This document shows, one piece after another, positions 1-12,857 of a stretch of 64,000 bases of DNA. Source of the DNA: Rhyzopertha dominica (taxonomy: Eukaryota; Arthropoda; Insecta; Coleoptera; Bostrichidae); assembly GCA_025024175.1 (NCBI GenBank), contig QCXZ01000064.1, forward strand, positions 47,575,325 to 47,639,324. The letters run 5' to 3'. The position numbers and the translations under genes were made by a program. Numbering within the stretch: the stretch's first letter is position 1; every line of letters starts with the position of its first letter. Under the pieces are notes generated by a model. That model had not been told where the DNA came from. It searched no databases and saw only the letters and a program-made list of their open reading frames with translations.

Positions 1-954
1 TTTTAGGTTATGGTTTTTAAATAAATTTTTATGCGGTAAATGTCTGGCAATGTATGTGTTTATGGTCTAATTCTCTTGCTATTAAGTTTTTGTATTTGTG
101 TTTAGTTACTTTTTACGTTGTTTGTTGCTACTTCTAATCTTATTTTTATTTCATTGTTATGGTGTCTTTGGTGTTTTTTCCTAGTTGGTAAAACATGCTT
201 ATGATTACAGCATTTTTCATTGTGAAGTGTATTTTATGGTTTGTTGATGGTTAAATATTTGGAATATATTTAGCGAACTTTCTTGAATAGCAGTATGCGG
301 TTCTTTTGTTTCTTTTTTATTGCAGCACCAGCTATATCGGTGTTTCCCGCAGTGTTATGCCTGAAACTTGTTTCAAAAAATGTCAGAATTAACTACACGC
401 AAATCCTAATTAGACCCTAATCTACCCTGCTCGTTTCAATAAAAAAATACACGCCGGTGGGCAAAAAGGGCCTAGCCACTAAAAGCAACCAAATGAAAAC
501 GGTCGCAACCCCGCCTCCTCTATTCGGTCGAGGTGTATCTGCATAAACTTCCACAACGCATGCAGATGAGCTGTGAGTTGGAAACCGTGTAACAGAAGAT
601 GAGTTTCAGCGTCAGTGTTTACACGGGAGGGTTTCGAGCATTCGTAGCCAATCGGTCGGTCTACACCTCAATATTGGGGCTCAGTTGCGACAACACGTCG
701 CCTGTTTTCCTAACTGGCACAACAAACCGTATGTTCGACCGATAAATGGTGCAAAGCTGCTGCTTAATTAATGCGGAGTAGACCGTATGGGGCAATGTAC
801 AAATTTTAATTGCTTTCAAAAGCAGCTTCTAACCCTTTCAAGGTTCTACCATATCATTAAATGCAAGCTCATCAGTTCCTCGACTAACAGCCCTTATAAG
901 TTTATCAGACTTTATAAGTGCATCACCAGCATATCAACAAACTTTGAAGGTTCA
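1..954. other. gene-free AT-rich stretch
   Basis: I see no feature here. Frames are short and interrupted on both strands. A moderately GC-richer patch lies around 450-700, but it carries no motif I recognise. Confidence 0.6.
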
Positions 955-969
955 TCTAAAATTTGGTAT

Positions 970-1430
970 GGGCTCATCACTGGAGCTTGTTAGGATGTGT
1001 GAAGCTAAGCAGGAGATGGGATTACTAAAGCTTGTTAAAATGTGTCTCAGTAAATGTGTGGTTGGGAAGGCAACGACCTCACCAAATATTGTTAAAAGAA
1101 GCTGGGAAATTGATGAAACCACTGGCACTTTTTAAGAAGTCTCAAGCTGGCAATATGATGGCATCACTGGATCTTATTAAAGTACGTACAACTGGGAAAG
1201 AAATGGGATCGCTGTAGCTTGTTAGACGCGTAAAGTTTCGGAGACAATGGTTTCACTGCAATTTGTTAAATAATTTAAGTTATAAAGGTGATGCAGTTTG
1301 TTAAAATGTATGGAGCTGCGAAGATGCCGAGGTCACTGGATCTTGTTAAGAAGTGTGAAGCTTTGAAAGTTATGGAACAAATGGAGCTTTTAGAGATGTG
1401 CAAAGCTGTAGGAAGGTGTTGAATCATAGG
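970..1430 (+). repeat. degenerate minisatellite, unit about 45 bp, about ten units
   Basis: A core resembling TCACTGGAGCTTGTTAAAAT, usually followed by GTGTGAAGCT, recurs along the stretch. The GCTTGTTA-like part begins near 985, 1030, 1087, 1127, 1172, 1217, 1261, 1295, 1341 and 1385. Most steps are 44-46 bp, with a few indels (34, 40 and 57). The units are strongly diverged, so the array is old. The 45-bp step equals 15 codons, but stops in every frame across the whole array argue against a coding repeat today. Confidence 0.75.
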
Positions 1431-4400
1431 AGCTAGATAAGATGTACGTAACGTAAGGCATGTAAGTTACTGCATGTATGTCTACAAGTAAAGCTCGAGA
1501 GGGTTTACAGAGGCTTGTGGGCATCAAGCAAACAGAACGTTGTGGTTGATGCCGGGCTAACGGTTACCCTAAACCTCAAACGCTTACCACGGATTGTAAT
1601 GAAATACAAGGTAGAATATGACAGTAGCAGTAACAAGAAGGAGCTAGATTTTAACCAANACACATGTTTTACGTTTCTTTCCAAATAATAGTGGTATACA
1701 GTTTTATGTTAATCACTCACTGCTGTTAGTTATTTTGACAAGCTGTTGTCAACAGTAGGAAGGTTAAAAATGGTTCTGACGTTAAATAACCAAAACATGA
1801 TAGGGTGAGTATAAACAGTTTACCTCAGCCAACTGCTCAGATTGCTTCAATCGATTTTAAGTTGAGTTAATTAACAGCTCATAAATGAAACACCTATATG
1901 GGAATTAATAATACCTATTTTAATCAGCCCTACTGTTTGTATTTAAATCACCAACAGAAGTTTGCCGTAGCTATCAATTTAAACGTGAACCATTTTGCAT
2001 TAAAAAACAGGTAGACGTATAAATCACACCGTACGCTCTTAATATACCACGCTATAAACGGAAAAGGCTAAACTGCAAATGTAGAACGTGACATGAGCCG
2101 ACTGAAAATATGATTTTGAAATGGATAGTAGTAAAGAACTTTTCTGCATGTCAAACTGCAAGCAGCTGCAACTTGCGCTCGGGACCATCACATCATCTTT
2201 CTCTAGGTTTGCGACCAACCAAAATCAAAATAGCCACGTCTAGATCTCATCAGCGCCGCATGAATGTTTTATGGGATGGACGGTTCGTGCCCCGTAAATG
2301 TATATTACCCCTTGATTATGTTTAGATTAGGGGAGTCAAGAGCGGCCTGTGAAAGAAAGCTCCTTGGAGAGCGTTCAACGCATAGATCCGGGATTAAATA
2401 TGCATAAGGTTCGTTGCGTGAGTTTCCGAGGAGCGCCCCATTGAACGGACATGTTCATTTAGATTTCCAAGAAGCATCGCATGAAAGGGTCTTCGCTACT
2501 TTGTAATACGAAACGGATTTTTAATAAAAATTCCCCTACCTCCGGTTTAATTTCATCCACGCGAGCATACCCAAATCACCAGACCCCTTGCGGATGTAGG
2601 TTAAGATATTTAAATTTTGTCGGTTGCTTTGAACCTTTCTATTCGTGGTTCTAAGAATAAAGTCAAAATTAAAGATGGAGGAACGTAGCGGTGAATAAAG
2701 ATTATCTATAATGTGTCCATAATTTGAATTCGGTACTCGGTAGAACTTTCTTACTATTATTCAGAAAATATACTAAAAATTTGAACTGCTCTACAAAATC
2801 TGCTGCTGCTTATTGAACTAACTAAAAACGAAATGATCATCGTGTTAGCAATAAACAATGTAGTACGGTTCAAGTATGTAATATATTTTCTTAATAATGA
2901 TTGATGTTGCCTGCTTTTTTTAAATAGACACCATTTTATGTACCTCAGTGTCCGTGGCGAGTTGAGGTACATTATAAGAATCTGGATGCCTAGGATTATG
3001 GAAGCATTTTTAGTGATATATGCACAACAAGGAGCTTGAACGGAAGATCCTAATGTGCAAAAACCACGAGTGCTTATTGCTTGATTGCAGACATGAAGAC
3101 AAGGCCGTAAGAGAATTCAATTCAGGCTAGCCTTATGTTGAAGCTTTTATTGAATTTATGAAACAAGAACATAAAACGAGTGCCACATATAAAATAAAAT
3201 TATTTTGAAGCACACTTACAAATCCATAAATATATACGAAAGCATCCTCCAGGAGAACATGTCAATGTAACTGGAGTTTGCAGAATATTACACAGTTTTT
3301 TAAGTGATCTTGCTGGCAACACCAGCACTAAGTTGTGAAAATTCTTATGTAACCTACACAAAATCTCAAAGTACTTACTTTTTAAATATTAAAATGTATG
3401 TGGAACATGTGAATGAATATCCACCAGAATAATTTTAATAGGTAATTATATCTCGGTCACTAGTATTAAACTTATATTAAAAATATAAATTTTTATAAAA
3501 TATGCCCTTGTTTTATATTTGTTCCTTTATGCTATATTATAGAATTTCCTTTCTTCCTCAATCTTGAGCCTAATAAACTCTGTTCTCACTTTGGAACCTA
3601 CAGTCACGTAGTTTCGTCAGACTACTTTTCCCTTTTTGATGCTTTTCCATTCGCTGATTTATACAGGGTTTCTATAAATGATTCATGGATCCAGGGCGCT
3701 TATGGAAATTATCGATTAAATTGATTTGCCGCCTCTCAGGAAAGTGGCGTATATTCTGCATTGTTTTGTAGGTTAAGGTTGCAGAAGGCTCACATTTAGT
3801 AGCAGCTGTGGTGTGACATTGATTTGCAACCTTCAGTACTATCGCCGTGCATATTGTAGCTTGGCAGCAGTTACAAGAAAGCGGCACAAAAAAATTCAGA
3901 AATCAACGTCGCCCGCGTTGCATGAATTATTTATAGAAACGCTGTACTTACTTACCACCAGCAGAGTATCACGAGATTCTTGCTATTTTGATCTTTCAAC
4001 TCTTCGTAGTACTGTTATTTCTCTTTTTATACTTATATATATACTAATTTAAAGTGCATAAATCAAGCCTCCAACTCTTTTGCGTATAAAAAATTACGTC
4101 CTTTTATTCTAATTTCTGCTACTAAAAAATACGTAGAAGCCATCTACGAAAGCGGCAGAGCTTTGGTTTGAGCCAGGCAGAAACTTCTAGATTTTATCCA
4201 GCTTGCTATTCCATCGGAATACTACAACTCGTGACCANTAAAACTCGCCTGTTTGCGTGCTGCCGATCTATCAGCCTAAGGTTGCGAAAACCGAAATCTA
4301 TAAAATATTGTACATCAGAGAACTNGTACGTGGAATTAAAATAATGTTCTCTTTAGTTCAATTCTTATTTCTTCGTAGGAATTCACAGCTGCGCAGAAGA

Positions 4401-5600
4401 ATGCGCAGTGTCAGTATTTTGAGGTTCATGTCATTCTGTCAATGTCAAAATGTCATATCTAGCAAAAAAGTTAACAGTTGACACTGATGCTACGGTGTTT
4501 TTGTTTTGTGTTCTGCTATCACCTAGAAAAAATATTATTTTTACCAGTGTGTTTGCCTACCACTGCATCTGCATGGACAAAAACTGCCAAGTCATACTGA
4601 TGTTACAAAAATAGCAGTACTGCAGTTATTGGTAAAAAAATATTTCTTGTTTTGACATCCTGTTTTCGTCCCTAGCAAGCACGGTATGAACTCACCAACT
4701 GGGTAGTTAAGTAGATAAAGCCTTTCATAGTCTGTTTTAACAAGATGTTGTAAAGTATAATACGAATATAAGGTGCTTGTTAAACGTATAAATGTAAACA
4801 GTGTAACTTAACAAAAAAGAGAACAGATTGATAACTGACACCTGACATCGCAATTGACATTGACTTTTTTTGAAAAATGGATGGCGCAAGCGCATCAAGA
4901 AACTGCGCAACTTCAATTGGAAGCGGATTATTTCAAAGGCATCTAATGTTCAATATCGCTGGTAATAATAGCGACGAATGAACTCACACATATAAAAATA
5001 TAATAGCACAGCGACAACTCACAATAACACTCATCTTCATCTATCAAGCCCTTCGGTTCTGGGAGTGGGGTGCTGCGAAACCAATGGGCTTTTATTGGTT
5101 TAATGGTAAAAAGTGCGCTTATGAGTAAGCGGTACAGCTATGAATCAACAATTTGCGGATGGCAGGTAAACGCAGGTCACGCCCACATATCCTACTATCC
5201 TCAAATTTCAAAATCGACTATTGTGCCATTTTATTTGTACGCATCTTTTACAAAATGGATTTCCATCTACTATGGAAATATTGAAATTAAGGCATAGAGA
5301 TCAAGCTGTAGTACATACAGCGTCACCTATTCTAAGGTAGGAATAATGATATTGTAAAGTTAAGACAAAAAGATTGCTAAACAACACAGAATTTCAGAAT
5401 GTAGATTTATATATTTCTGTACTCTTGTAATGCACAATTGGCTGGGACCAGTCCTGGCCTGTGGCAAGGAACAGTCAAGTACTTTCTATTTTGAATAGTC
5501 TGGACGATTGAATAATAAGCAAATCAAGCCTGGTGGAGCTTCTTGGCGTTCCTCAGAAATTTTCCTCAATTCCAATTAGCAATGTCAAAATATCAGTCTT
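1431..5600. other. no recognisable gene
   Basis: This is AT-rich sequence with only short frames on either strand and three single N bases. I found no RNA gene, no transposon terminus with a partner, and no protein motif. Short frames at 2110-2325, 3813-4052 and 5070-5297 show nothing I recognise. Confidence 0.5.
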
Positions 5601-5619
5601 TGTCAAACAGATTGAAGGC

Positions 5620-6130
5620 ACTTGAATAAATTACAGCCCCGATTGAGGGCAAACATCCGTGCGCACCCCCGGCGATGGCTTACCATTTAGCGGTTGTGCT
5701 AATGTCGATATAGCAGACCGCAAGTTCGCCGTGGCGGCCTGAAACAATGCCCTCTTAACGAGCAGCTCTCGGGACAGTTGTATCAAGCAATTTGGTCGAC
5801 AGTGGCGCCAACACTGCCGTTGTAATCGTCCCGGTAATTGCGCCATTGAGCTTCTAAGACGCCACCTCGGACTAATCTAGTGGGCCATTGATTTCTAGGC
5901 GCCTCTTGGAGGACCCCAGCTCCTGTATTATTGTTGGTTGCTGCGGTCGTGTTCATTAGTCTGAACAACTGCATTAAGCCACGGGGATATATCGTGCTGG
6001 TTGTGCATTTGGGGATAGTGACTTAGACACGTAGGTAATGAATTTGGGCCATTATTAGCTGCCTCGACTCGGTGTGATAACTTATATTTGGTATCCGAAG
6101 GATTGTATAGTATGATGATAAACAATAATA
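5620..6130 (-). other. GC-richer patch with overlapping short minus-strand frames
   Basis: Three overlapping minus-strand frames of 63 to 71 codons lie here (6125-5928, 5974-5783, 5846-5631), in sequence clearly richer in G and C than its flanks. The base composition resembles decayed coding DNA, and the frames could be pieces of one reading broken by frameshifts. I recognise no domain. It could equally be part of a non-coding repeat. Confidence 0.25.
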
Positions 6131-7998
6131 CTAAGATATGATACTCGCNAAAGGACTGAATTAAACATACATCAATNTTGCCACCATCAAAATATTAGAA
6201 TTCTGTGAAAGATTCTGCGCTAGCTTCAAGCATAATAAAGTTATACATACCTATCCTCAACATTTTTCTTCAATGGTAAAATTAGGCCCCTCAATATTAT
6301 CGCTGGTGTTAGAAATGAAATACTGATTAAGATTGCAGTGGATTATAACTTTATTATAACGTGCGTTCATAAAAAAAACAGTGGCGGTGGTGGTTGTTAT
6401 CATTGTGAACGTAAGTATAATAATAAATAACAATAATAAAGCTTAAACACAACCACGAAGCGCAGCTTTGGAATGCATAAATTTATTCTCACAAAATCTG
6501 AAAATGGTTACTAAGTGAAGCAAAGTAGAGCTGAAAAGTACAATGTGTTCGCAGGTTAGGTTTCAGATACATACATCGATTTAATAATTTCGCTGCAAGA
6601 AGGAATGTATTTTTCTCTTAAAAGTAAAGTGTATCAAGTAATACTTATAGCAAAATTGACTCAAAACATTATCTAGCGGGTGTCTCCAAAAATAAAGTGT
6701 AAGCATCTCATATTAATCAGAATCAAAACTTTGCCAACTATCGCTTATTTTTGCGTATAAATTCCACCTTGCTCTTCCATCAAAATAAAAAAAAAAGAAC
6801 CACTGAAAATGTTTTACCAGCATATAACTTTTAATAATATGTATAAAAGAACATGTTCATAGACACTTTTTGGTTTGATGTAAAAGTTTTATATTTGTTT
6901 GTTGGGGATGCAGATGTCCTGCATTAATACGTCAACAAATTTGTTGTTCAAAATATTCCACTTTTAAGATAACCAAATGCTTTTATGTTTAAATTTTATT
7001 GTTTCTGATTTACTTCCCTTTTCTGACTAATAAATGTGTTAAATCACAAAACGATAGCAAAGTGTACGCGTAGTAGGTAAGTATAGCGTGATATCTGATT
7101 TTAAGTGTTTGGTCGATTAGGATCTACAGGCATTGTGGTTGATATTTCAGTAATTGTCGATGTTTGATATTATACATTTCATGCATTTGCCGGCTATGTT
7201 AACCCTATAATATTTTTATTAGCAGCTTCTGTAAGATTGGAATCTGACTGCTTTTGTATCTCAAACTACACAGTTGATGTCAAGACTAATATCTGCTAAG
7301 ATGTGAAGCTTCTACAAAACAAGCTTGCAATTTGTTGTAGCAATACACAATACGATATCATATTTTATGAATAGGTTCCATGTTATTGAGGATGCTGGAC
7401 AGTGTTCACCGTACATTTCAGACTGTGGTGTTCACAAAGTTTGTTAATACTGCTAAAACGATTTAACTCCCGCTTTAAACAGCCCTTGTTTGTCACTCTC
7501 TTTATGCCAGTAGTTATGACCATAACCTCAATTTGAATATATACGATACGACATCGTGTTTCTGTTCTGTAATCTATAATTTTCAAGTAGAACTGCTTTT
7601 TGTACACAGGATTTCTGAAATCTGAGAAACGTTTTAACATTAACACGCGTGCAGCAGGGTATCACAGGGTCACAGCAGTTTTACCCATTTATTTACGCTT
7701 TGCGTACAATAAAACGCGGTTATGAGTTAAAACTTGGGAGGCAAATGGAGCAAATCAGGAATGTGGCAAGATGCAGCTCACTAACTACCGCGATACACTG
7801 TGCTCCTATGAAATTGCACCATGACGTCTAAATATAAAATTTTACGCATTAAGCGATGCGGAATTGGGTATTATCACCTTTTTTTGAAAATTACGTAAAA
7901 TGAATCTTGAAGTGCATAAATATCGAACGCCATGTTAAAAAAAAACAAAAAATATTTTTAGATAGAGAATTTCAGGTCTGAAATTCGAATCTTAGGAA
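6131..7998. other. no recognisable gene
   Basis: AT-rich sequence, including an AATAAT-rich run near 6415-6440. No coding, RNA or transposon signal was seen. The 87-codon minus frame at 7646-7383 has no motif I can name. Confidence 0.5.
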
Positions 7999-8000
7999 TC

Positions 8001-9007
8001 ACCGCCAAAACGCTTCTATCCAAGGTTATTCAACTCGTGACGTCAAGTGTCACGTAAACATTACCGAGGAGCGTGCTGTATAATGGTGTATATCATTCTT
8101 GTATTGGAAAAGCTTTTGTGTGGTGTTTATTGAAAGGACGGTGTAAGAGGTCGCACCAAAAAGTGATTTGTGTAGTTTTACAAGCACCTATTATGTATGG
8201 AAAACAAAACAAGTGTTGTTTTGTACATGGTTATAAAAGTACTTCAGTCAGTACAGCTAACAAAATTTTTGTAACCGTTCCTCGAGATTATCAAGGTATG
8301 AAAAAGTTGTTTAAGGCCCCTAGACGTAATATGCCGAAATCGCAAAGTTTGTTTTTCTGTTGTGAAGATCGTCTTAATTCTTACTGCAAGTTTTATTATT
8401 CTTTTTGGGATTATAAGTGTTTACCATTCAGCTTCTATTTTATTATAGCTTGAAGAGGATATGAAAAATTATATGATTTTTAAGTTGATAGAGGGAAATG
8501 TTATAATAAAGAACGACGTTGTTCCCCATATATTCGACTGTTAGCCAGACCGGAAACGAGCCGCAAGAACCTCGAAAATAAATGGCAATTTATGTTTATT
8601 CTGACCTCTAAAATAAATGTCAAGTTTATGGTACATTTTTATTCTTACTTTTTTATGTTTACAAATAGTTTGTTTCCAACAACCCACTGTGGTCAAATTA
8701 TCAATGCTACGTTAATTTGATAGAGTTCACTTATGCTGTTGCTTTTACGTTCCTCATCTCCGCCACATTGAATCGCTCGTCGCTGTACACAAATTCCATA
8801 ACAATGAACATGCCTCCAGAAATCATAACTCATAAGTATTTCACTTTTTTTGGCGTATGTAATTCGCTTGTCACAAAATGAACGCAAACAACAAACTGAT
8901 AAATTGACGGGCTGAGGCTGACGCGTGACGCGATGACCCCAGATGTAAACAAGCGGCCATTTACAAGACACCTGACGTCACGGCCAGTATGTTCGCGTTT
9001 TGGCGGT
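8001..9007 (+). mobile_element. candidate DNA transposon or inverted-repeat-bounded segment with a THAP-like domain
   Basis: The 13-mer ACCGCCAAAACGC at 8001-8013 returns in reverse complement at 8995-9007. About 25 bases inward each end carries TGACGTCA followed by a related GTGTC..GTAAA block (8038-8058 on the left; reverse complement of about 8959-8981 on the right). The terminal inverted repeat is therefore imperfect and roughly 55 bp long. A THAP-like frame lies inside, near the left end. No convincing target-site duplication is visible. P-type and some PIF/Harbinger-type elements are known to use THAP domains, but no transposase catalytic domain is seen, so this would be a non-autonomous or decayed copy. 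The alternative is a fortuitous inverted arrangement around an old gene exon. Confidence 0.45.
8073..8453 (+). pseudogene. THAP-like zinc-finger domain fragment
   Basis: Within a 126-codon frame, roughly residues 42-98 follow the THAP pattern: a Lys-Cys-Cys start, a conserved Lys-Ile-Phe-Val-x-Val-Pro block, and a closing Phe-Cys-Cys-Glu-Asp. THAP domains are C2CH zinc-coordinating DNA-binding modules found in transposases and in transcription factors derived from them. Two zinc ligands appear changed: the second Cys of the CxxxxC pair is Tyr, and the His after Cys-Glu-Asp is Arg. The fold would probably not bind zinc. The homology ends right after this motif, as at an exon end, and the tail of the frame looks non-coding. 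The first ~40 residues also look unrelated. Confidence 0.5.
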
Positions 9008-9009
9008 CC

Positions 9010-10060
9010 CTTTAAATATTCACATTATTAATATTAAAAATACACCTTACGATCCATTTTTTCGAATTTATAAGCTATCACAGCTGTTTTGTGGATAAGA
9101 TGCTACCTATTAGTATGCAATTTAATAGAATATAAATACATGGCAAATACCCAATTGACAGATCAAATGTCAATGATAATTTGTGAGGTTAGTTTGCTTG
9201 TCAACCAGCGGCAAACCTGGCAACAATGATAACAAGTGACATTATGACGTAACTGCAAACTTATATGAAAAACCTCATAGTAGTGGTGGTGCAACCAACT
9301 GAACTGTCATTTGTGTCGATTTGTCAACCGTGACAAACGAGCTTCCTTATTTTTACCTGCTGATTTTGAGCCATTTTTTTTGTGCCACTTATTAGAAAGT
9401 GACAAAGTAACTGGAAATGTGACAAAAGAGCAAGAAGTAACGGCGTTTGGAACTACTACTCTTTATATGGTGACCAGTTATCGTTCTACATAAACTGTTG
9501 TGTCCACTATAAAACTGTAAAAAGTAAAGTAAAGGTAAAGTCTACCGTGACGATCCTCAAAGGGATGTTTGCTCTTTCTGCAGGTAGCGGAATACAATCT
9601 TTATGGCCTAGAACAGATTGTAAGTTAATACTGTGGTTTTGAAGAGGGTTTTATGGTGGATAGAATAGTTTATGTAGACCTATACGAGAGTCGTTGTACT
9701 GTTTGTACTGTTCTGTCAGGGTGTACCACGAAGAAGCAGTACAAAATAAATAGTAACTAAATCTTTTCATGCACGGTCTTGTTCTCAANCAACTATTTTA
9801 ATATGTCTCAAAGGCTGCTAGATGACCAGTTTGATATCAGAAAGTCTGAAAAAGCGGTGGTGTATTCAGAAAATCATTGACACATTCTTAGCGTAATAGG
9901 CATTCCAACGAACTCTCAAACAAAATTCAACACGTCCCTTTTGGGCAAACATACGTTGTAATGTCATTAGAGCAAACAGCTGTATTATTACAAAGTACAA
10001 CGCTTTGTGTTTTTGTAAAGTTGTGAAGTTGTTTTTATAAGATATTATTAGCGATTTTTA
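9010..10060. other. no recognisable gene
   Basis: AT-rich with a few GT-rich patches. The short frame at 9311-9493 has no known motif. An N occurs near 9788. Confidence 0.45.
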
Positions 10061-10068
10061 AATAAAAA

Positions 10069-10293
10069 TGCCTGTTACTTTGCTTTGTGGTTGGCGGTGA
10101 AAGTCAAAGTCATAGAAATGACGTAAAGTTTTACTCCGTTCGTACTCTTTTAGAAATCAAATATGTCGCGGACAAGAATGAACTACCGGAGAGGCTATGG
10201 ATTGCTTCAATTAAGAGAGGCGATATGGTACTATCAAAAAGTGTTTGCCCACAGCCGCCATATTGGGTCACGTGGTTTGGAATACCTAATTGA
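10069..10293 (+). pseudogene. THAP-like domain exon, degraded
   Basis: The frame read from about 10087 contains a Ser-His-Arg-Asn-Asp-Val-Lys-Phe-Tyr block and then an Glu-Leu-Pro-Glu-Arg-Leu-Trp-Ile-Ala-Ser-Ile-Lys-Arg block. These match the spacing of a THAP domain in insect proteins: the KFY strand, then the conserved Trp and Ile-x-Arg helix. A start codon at 10069 in another frame (Met-Pro-Val-Thr) fits the usual short N-terminus, so one frameshift probably separates it. The position of the second zinc Cys reads Gly, and the closing Cys-x-x-His-Phe is not preserved. It is a non-functional exon or transposon relic, about 1.7 kb from the other THAP-like fragment. Confidence 0.5.
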
Positions 10294-10299
10294 GTACTT

Positions 10300-11349
10300 G
10301 TTTACCTGACAATGTAATCAACAACGCGCCTTCAGCTGCTTTCACTGTATGGTCTGACCAAAGAGCACTCTACATTTGCTTTAGCCTGCTATTTTTGGTT
10401 CCTGTTTTCATCTTTTGTTTGGTTCGTATTTTAAAACCAACTGCAACCGTGCATTGAGCATTTTTATCAAAAATTATAAGAATTTTCAATCTACTTATTG
10501 TATATAAAGCTGGAATTACATACATGTATTTTCCTTTACATGCCAATTTAACAACAAGGGTTCATGTAATGGCTTTACAATGACGCGATGACCAAACGGT
10601 CGATCTATACACGCTATAGTTTGTGGTTGATATTGTGCAACAATGGCATGATAATGAAATATAAGAAACCCAGCGCATCTTTTAGACCACGAGAGAAAAC
10701 TGTCCCGATCAAAATGTAATTATGATACTGACTACCTATCTACCTCTATAAATGTATATCAAACGTTTATAATAAATAATCTTTGTTAGATAGGCGAGAA
10801 GATTTACAACGAAATAGATACATATTAATGTATGTATAAAGGTGTATCAACAGTCAATACTCACAGATGAAATAAAGGACAAAAATGAGAAACAACAATT
10901 GTTTGTTTAAAGCTTTAGGTGTTTAACAAAGCCGATTTTCTCACTTCTGAAATAAACTTAAATTGCCATTCGAATATTCACGCTGAAAGCATTCAAGTTA
11001 TTTAACTCCTAAAGCGGTACACTTGACAGATTTTTACTTAAATGTATTTCACTGTAGGTATTAATTAAGCTTCTAGATATATATTTATCATATTTTGGTA
11101 TGTGATACACCATTTTGTAATAAATTAAATAAAGAGAAACTTCAACCTTATTTTCTCGAATACGAAGACTTCAAGCAGCACATCTTACTACAAGCAGTTT
11201 ATCAGTGTGTGTTGTACTATTCGTGATATACCTCCTTCGTCTTCTTTATGTAAATGTTAAAAAATGTTTCAAGGAAAACTTAAAATGAAAAGTTATTTGT
11301 ACACAGGAAACAAACTTTTGTAGCTAAATATTAAACTATAAATCCGTGA
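10300..11349. other. no recognisable gene
   Basis: AT-rich, no frame above 60 codons with a recognisable motif, and no repeat structure seen. Confidence 0.5.
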
Positions 11350-11357
11350 CTTATTGC

Positions 11358-12421
11358 CAGTGATGGGCGTTTACGCGTAAATTATAATTTTCTACACTAC
11401 CCGCGTAGAAAATGTAGATAAAGCATTTTGGCGTAGATTTTGAGTAGAAAATATGAAACGAGTATATTATGGCTATTGTATATTAAGTGTATTGTGCAAA
11501 TTATTTTGTTCCAATTTCCCTGTTTTATGGGTCAATTCTTAAAAATTTTTAATGCACTGCAGTTTTTTTTTAATATTTATATTACAAATTTGCATAACTT
11601 ATTTCAGTAAGTCATCAGAACACCCAAACGGTGTTCTTACTTCTTTCGGATAAAACATGCGTTTCGAAGTCTTTTCTTCTACGAGTATATTAGGTATAAT
11701 AGGTAGCATATGAAATAGCCAGTCTTCTTCCGTTTATAGACAAGAAAGATAATAAAATCATAGTTTACAGTCATTTAAGAACCCATTGACCGATTGAGGG
11801 CTTCAAAGCACGCTTGTGCCTTCTGGCCCTAACAAATGTATGCCGAAACGAGTTATTATTGTTGTTTAACGTGGATCTAATTATTTTAATTACAACGAAG
11901 TAGTATTTTGTTTAGTTAGGAAGCAATAAGCAGTGGAATCGTCCAAAACTAAAAAAAACGTTCTCCCATGATCGACTCCAGGTAGTTCCGATCGTGGTCC
12001 ACGCGTAGTTCCAACCTACTGACGTTAGTGCACGGCGATCTGCAGCAACTTTTATGTCCTGTAACTTTTGAACGGTGAGAGTCTACAGCATATGGCTCCG
12101 GATTGGAGCTCAGAAGGTCATGGGCTATTACCATACCAAGTTTGGTTGTAAATCGGATTAACTCCGTTCCATTGAATGATATATATAGTTCTCTTTTTTA
12201 CGTACCTCGCGGTACGATCGATGGGAGAACGAAAATAATAATATACAAAACAATACTGTCATTTGAGGCATTTGGAGCTGTTAAAAGTACTAAATATTAC
12301 TAGTTTGCTGTTTAACTACATAAAGTTATTTTCTACAGTAGACTTTTAAAGTAGAATATTACATAGTTTACGCGTCGATAATGGCGTAATCTACATGGAG
12401 TATTCTACGCGCCCATCACTG
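11358..12421. mobile_element. non-autonomous hAT-like element, copy 1 (1064 bp)
   Basis: The element begins CAGTGATGGGCG and ends with its exact inverted complement CGCCCATCACTG. It is flanked by CTTATTGC (11350-11357) and CTTATTAC (12422-12429), an 8-bp target duplication with one mismatch. Eight-bp duplications and CAG...CTG ends are typical of hAT elements. No hAT transposase frame is visible, so movement would have depended on an enzyme supplied elsewhere. The first 580 bp and the last ~100 bp resemble a second copy at 25939-26595. The extra middle part looks like a later nested insertion. Confidence 0.8.
11959..12231. mobile_element. nested short inverted-repeat element inside the hAT copy
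   Basis: This stretch is absent from the related copy at 25939-26595. It begins CGTTCTCCCATGATCGA and ends with the near inverted complement TCGATGGGAGAACG. The terminal match is 11 perfect bases and then imperfect. No clear target duplication is seen, because both flanks are A-rich. The interior is GC-richer than its surroundings. It is best read as a MITE-type insertion of about 273 bp; superfamily unknown. Confidence 0.5.
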
Positions 12422-12857
12422 CTTATTACAACATGGGCAAACATCTCCAAAACGGGACAGCACCGCGCATAGGTTTGCGGTAGAAATGACCTTATAATAA
12501 CGGAACTATGATTTAAGTCCGACAAGGGTGCTTGATTAAAATTCCATACATTTACATAATGGGCTCACCCTAATAGCGCCGCTAATAGCGTTTAAATGCT
12601 TTAGCCGTATTAAGGGCACACAAGTATATGCAAGGCATCAGTGGGAATCAGTTCATGTACTTACACCTTGCATTTGCACAGCAAGGGGTTCCCTTGAGAC
12701 ATGACACCAGGATCGATATCTGAGACTATTTGCTTCTTGTGCTTAGCTCATATAAACAGACGTGGGAATCAAATTTAGTTACGTGAGAATAGTACTTATA
12801 TTAACGAGCTTAAGATTCGAATGAGGTTAGCGTGTAATAGCATTAACTGTTTCCATT

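Noticed and set aside
4390..4900. GCGCAG-containing ends that looked like terminal inverted repeats of a short element
   Set aside because: The match breaks after about 8 bases and no target duplication was found.
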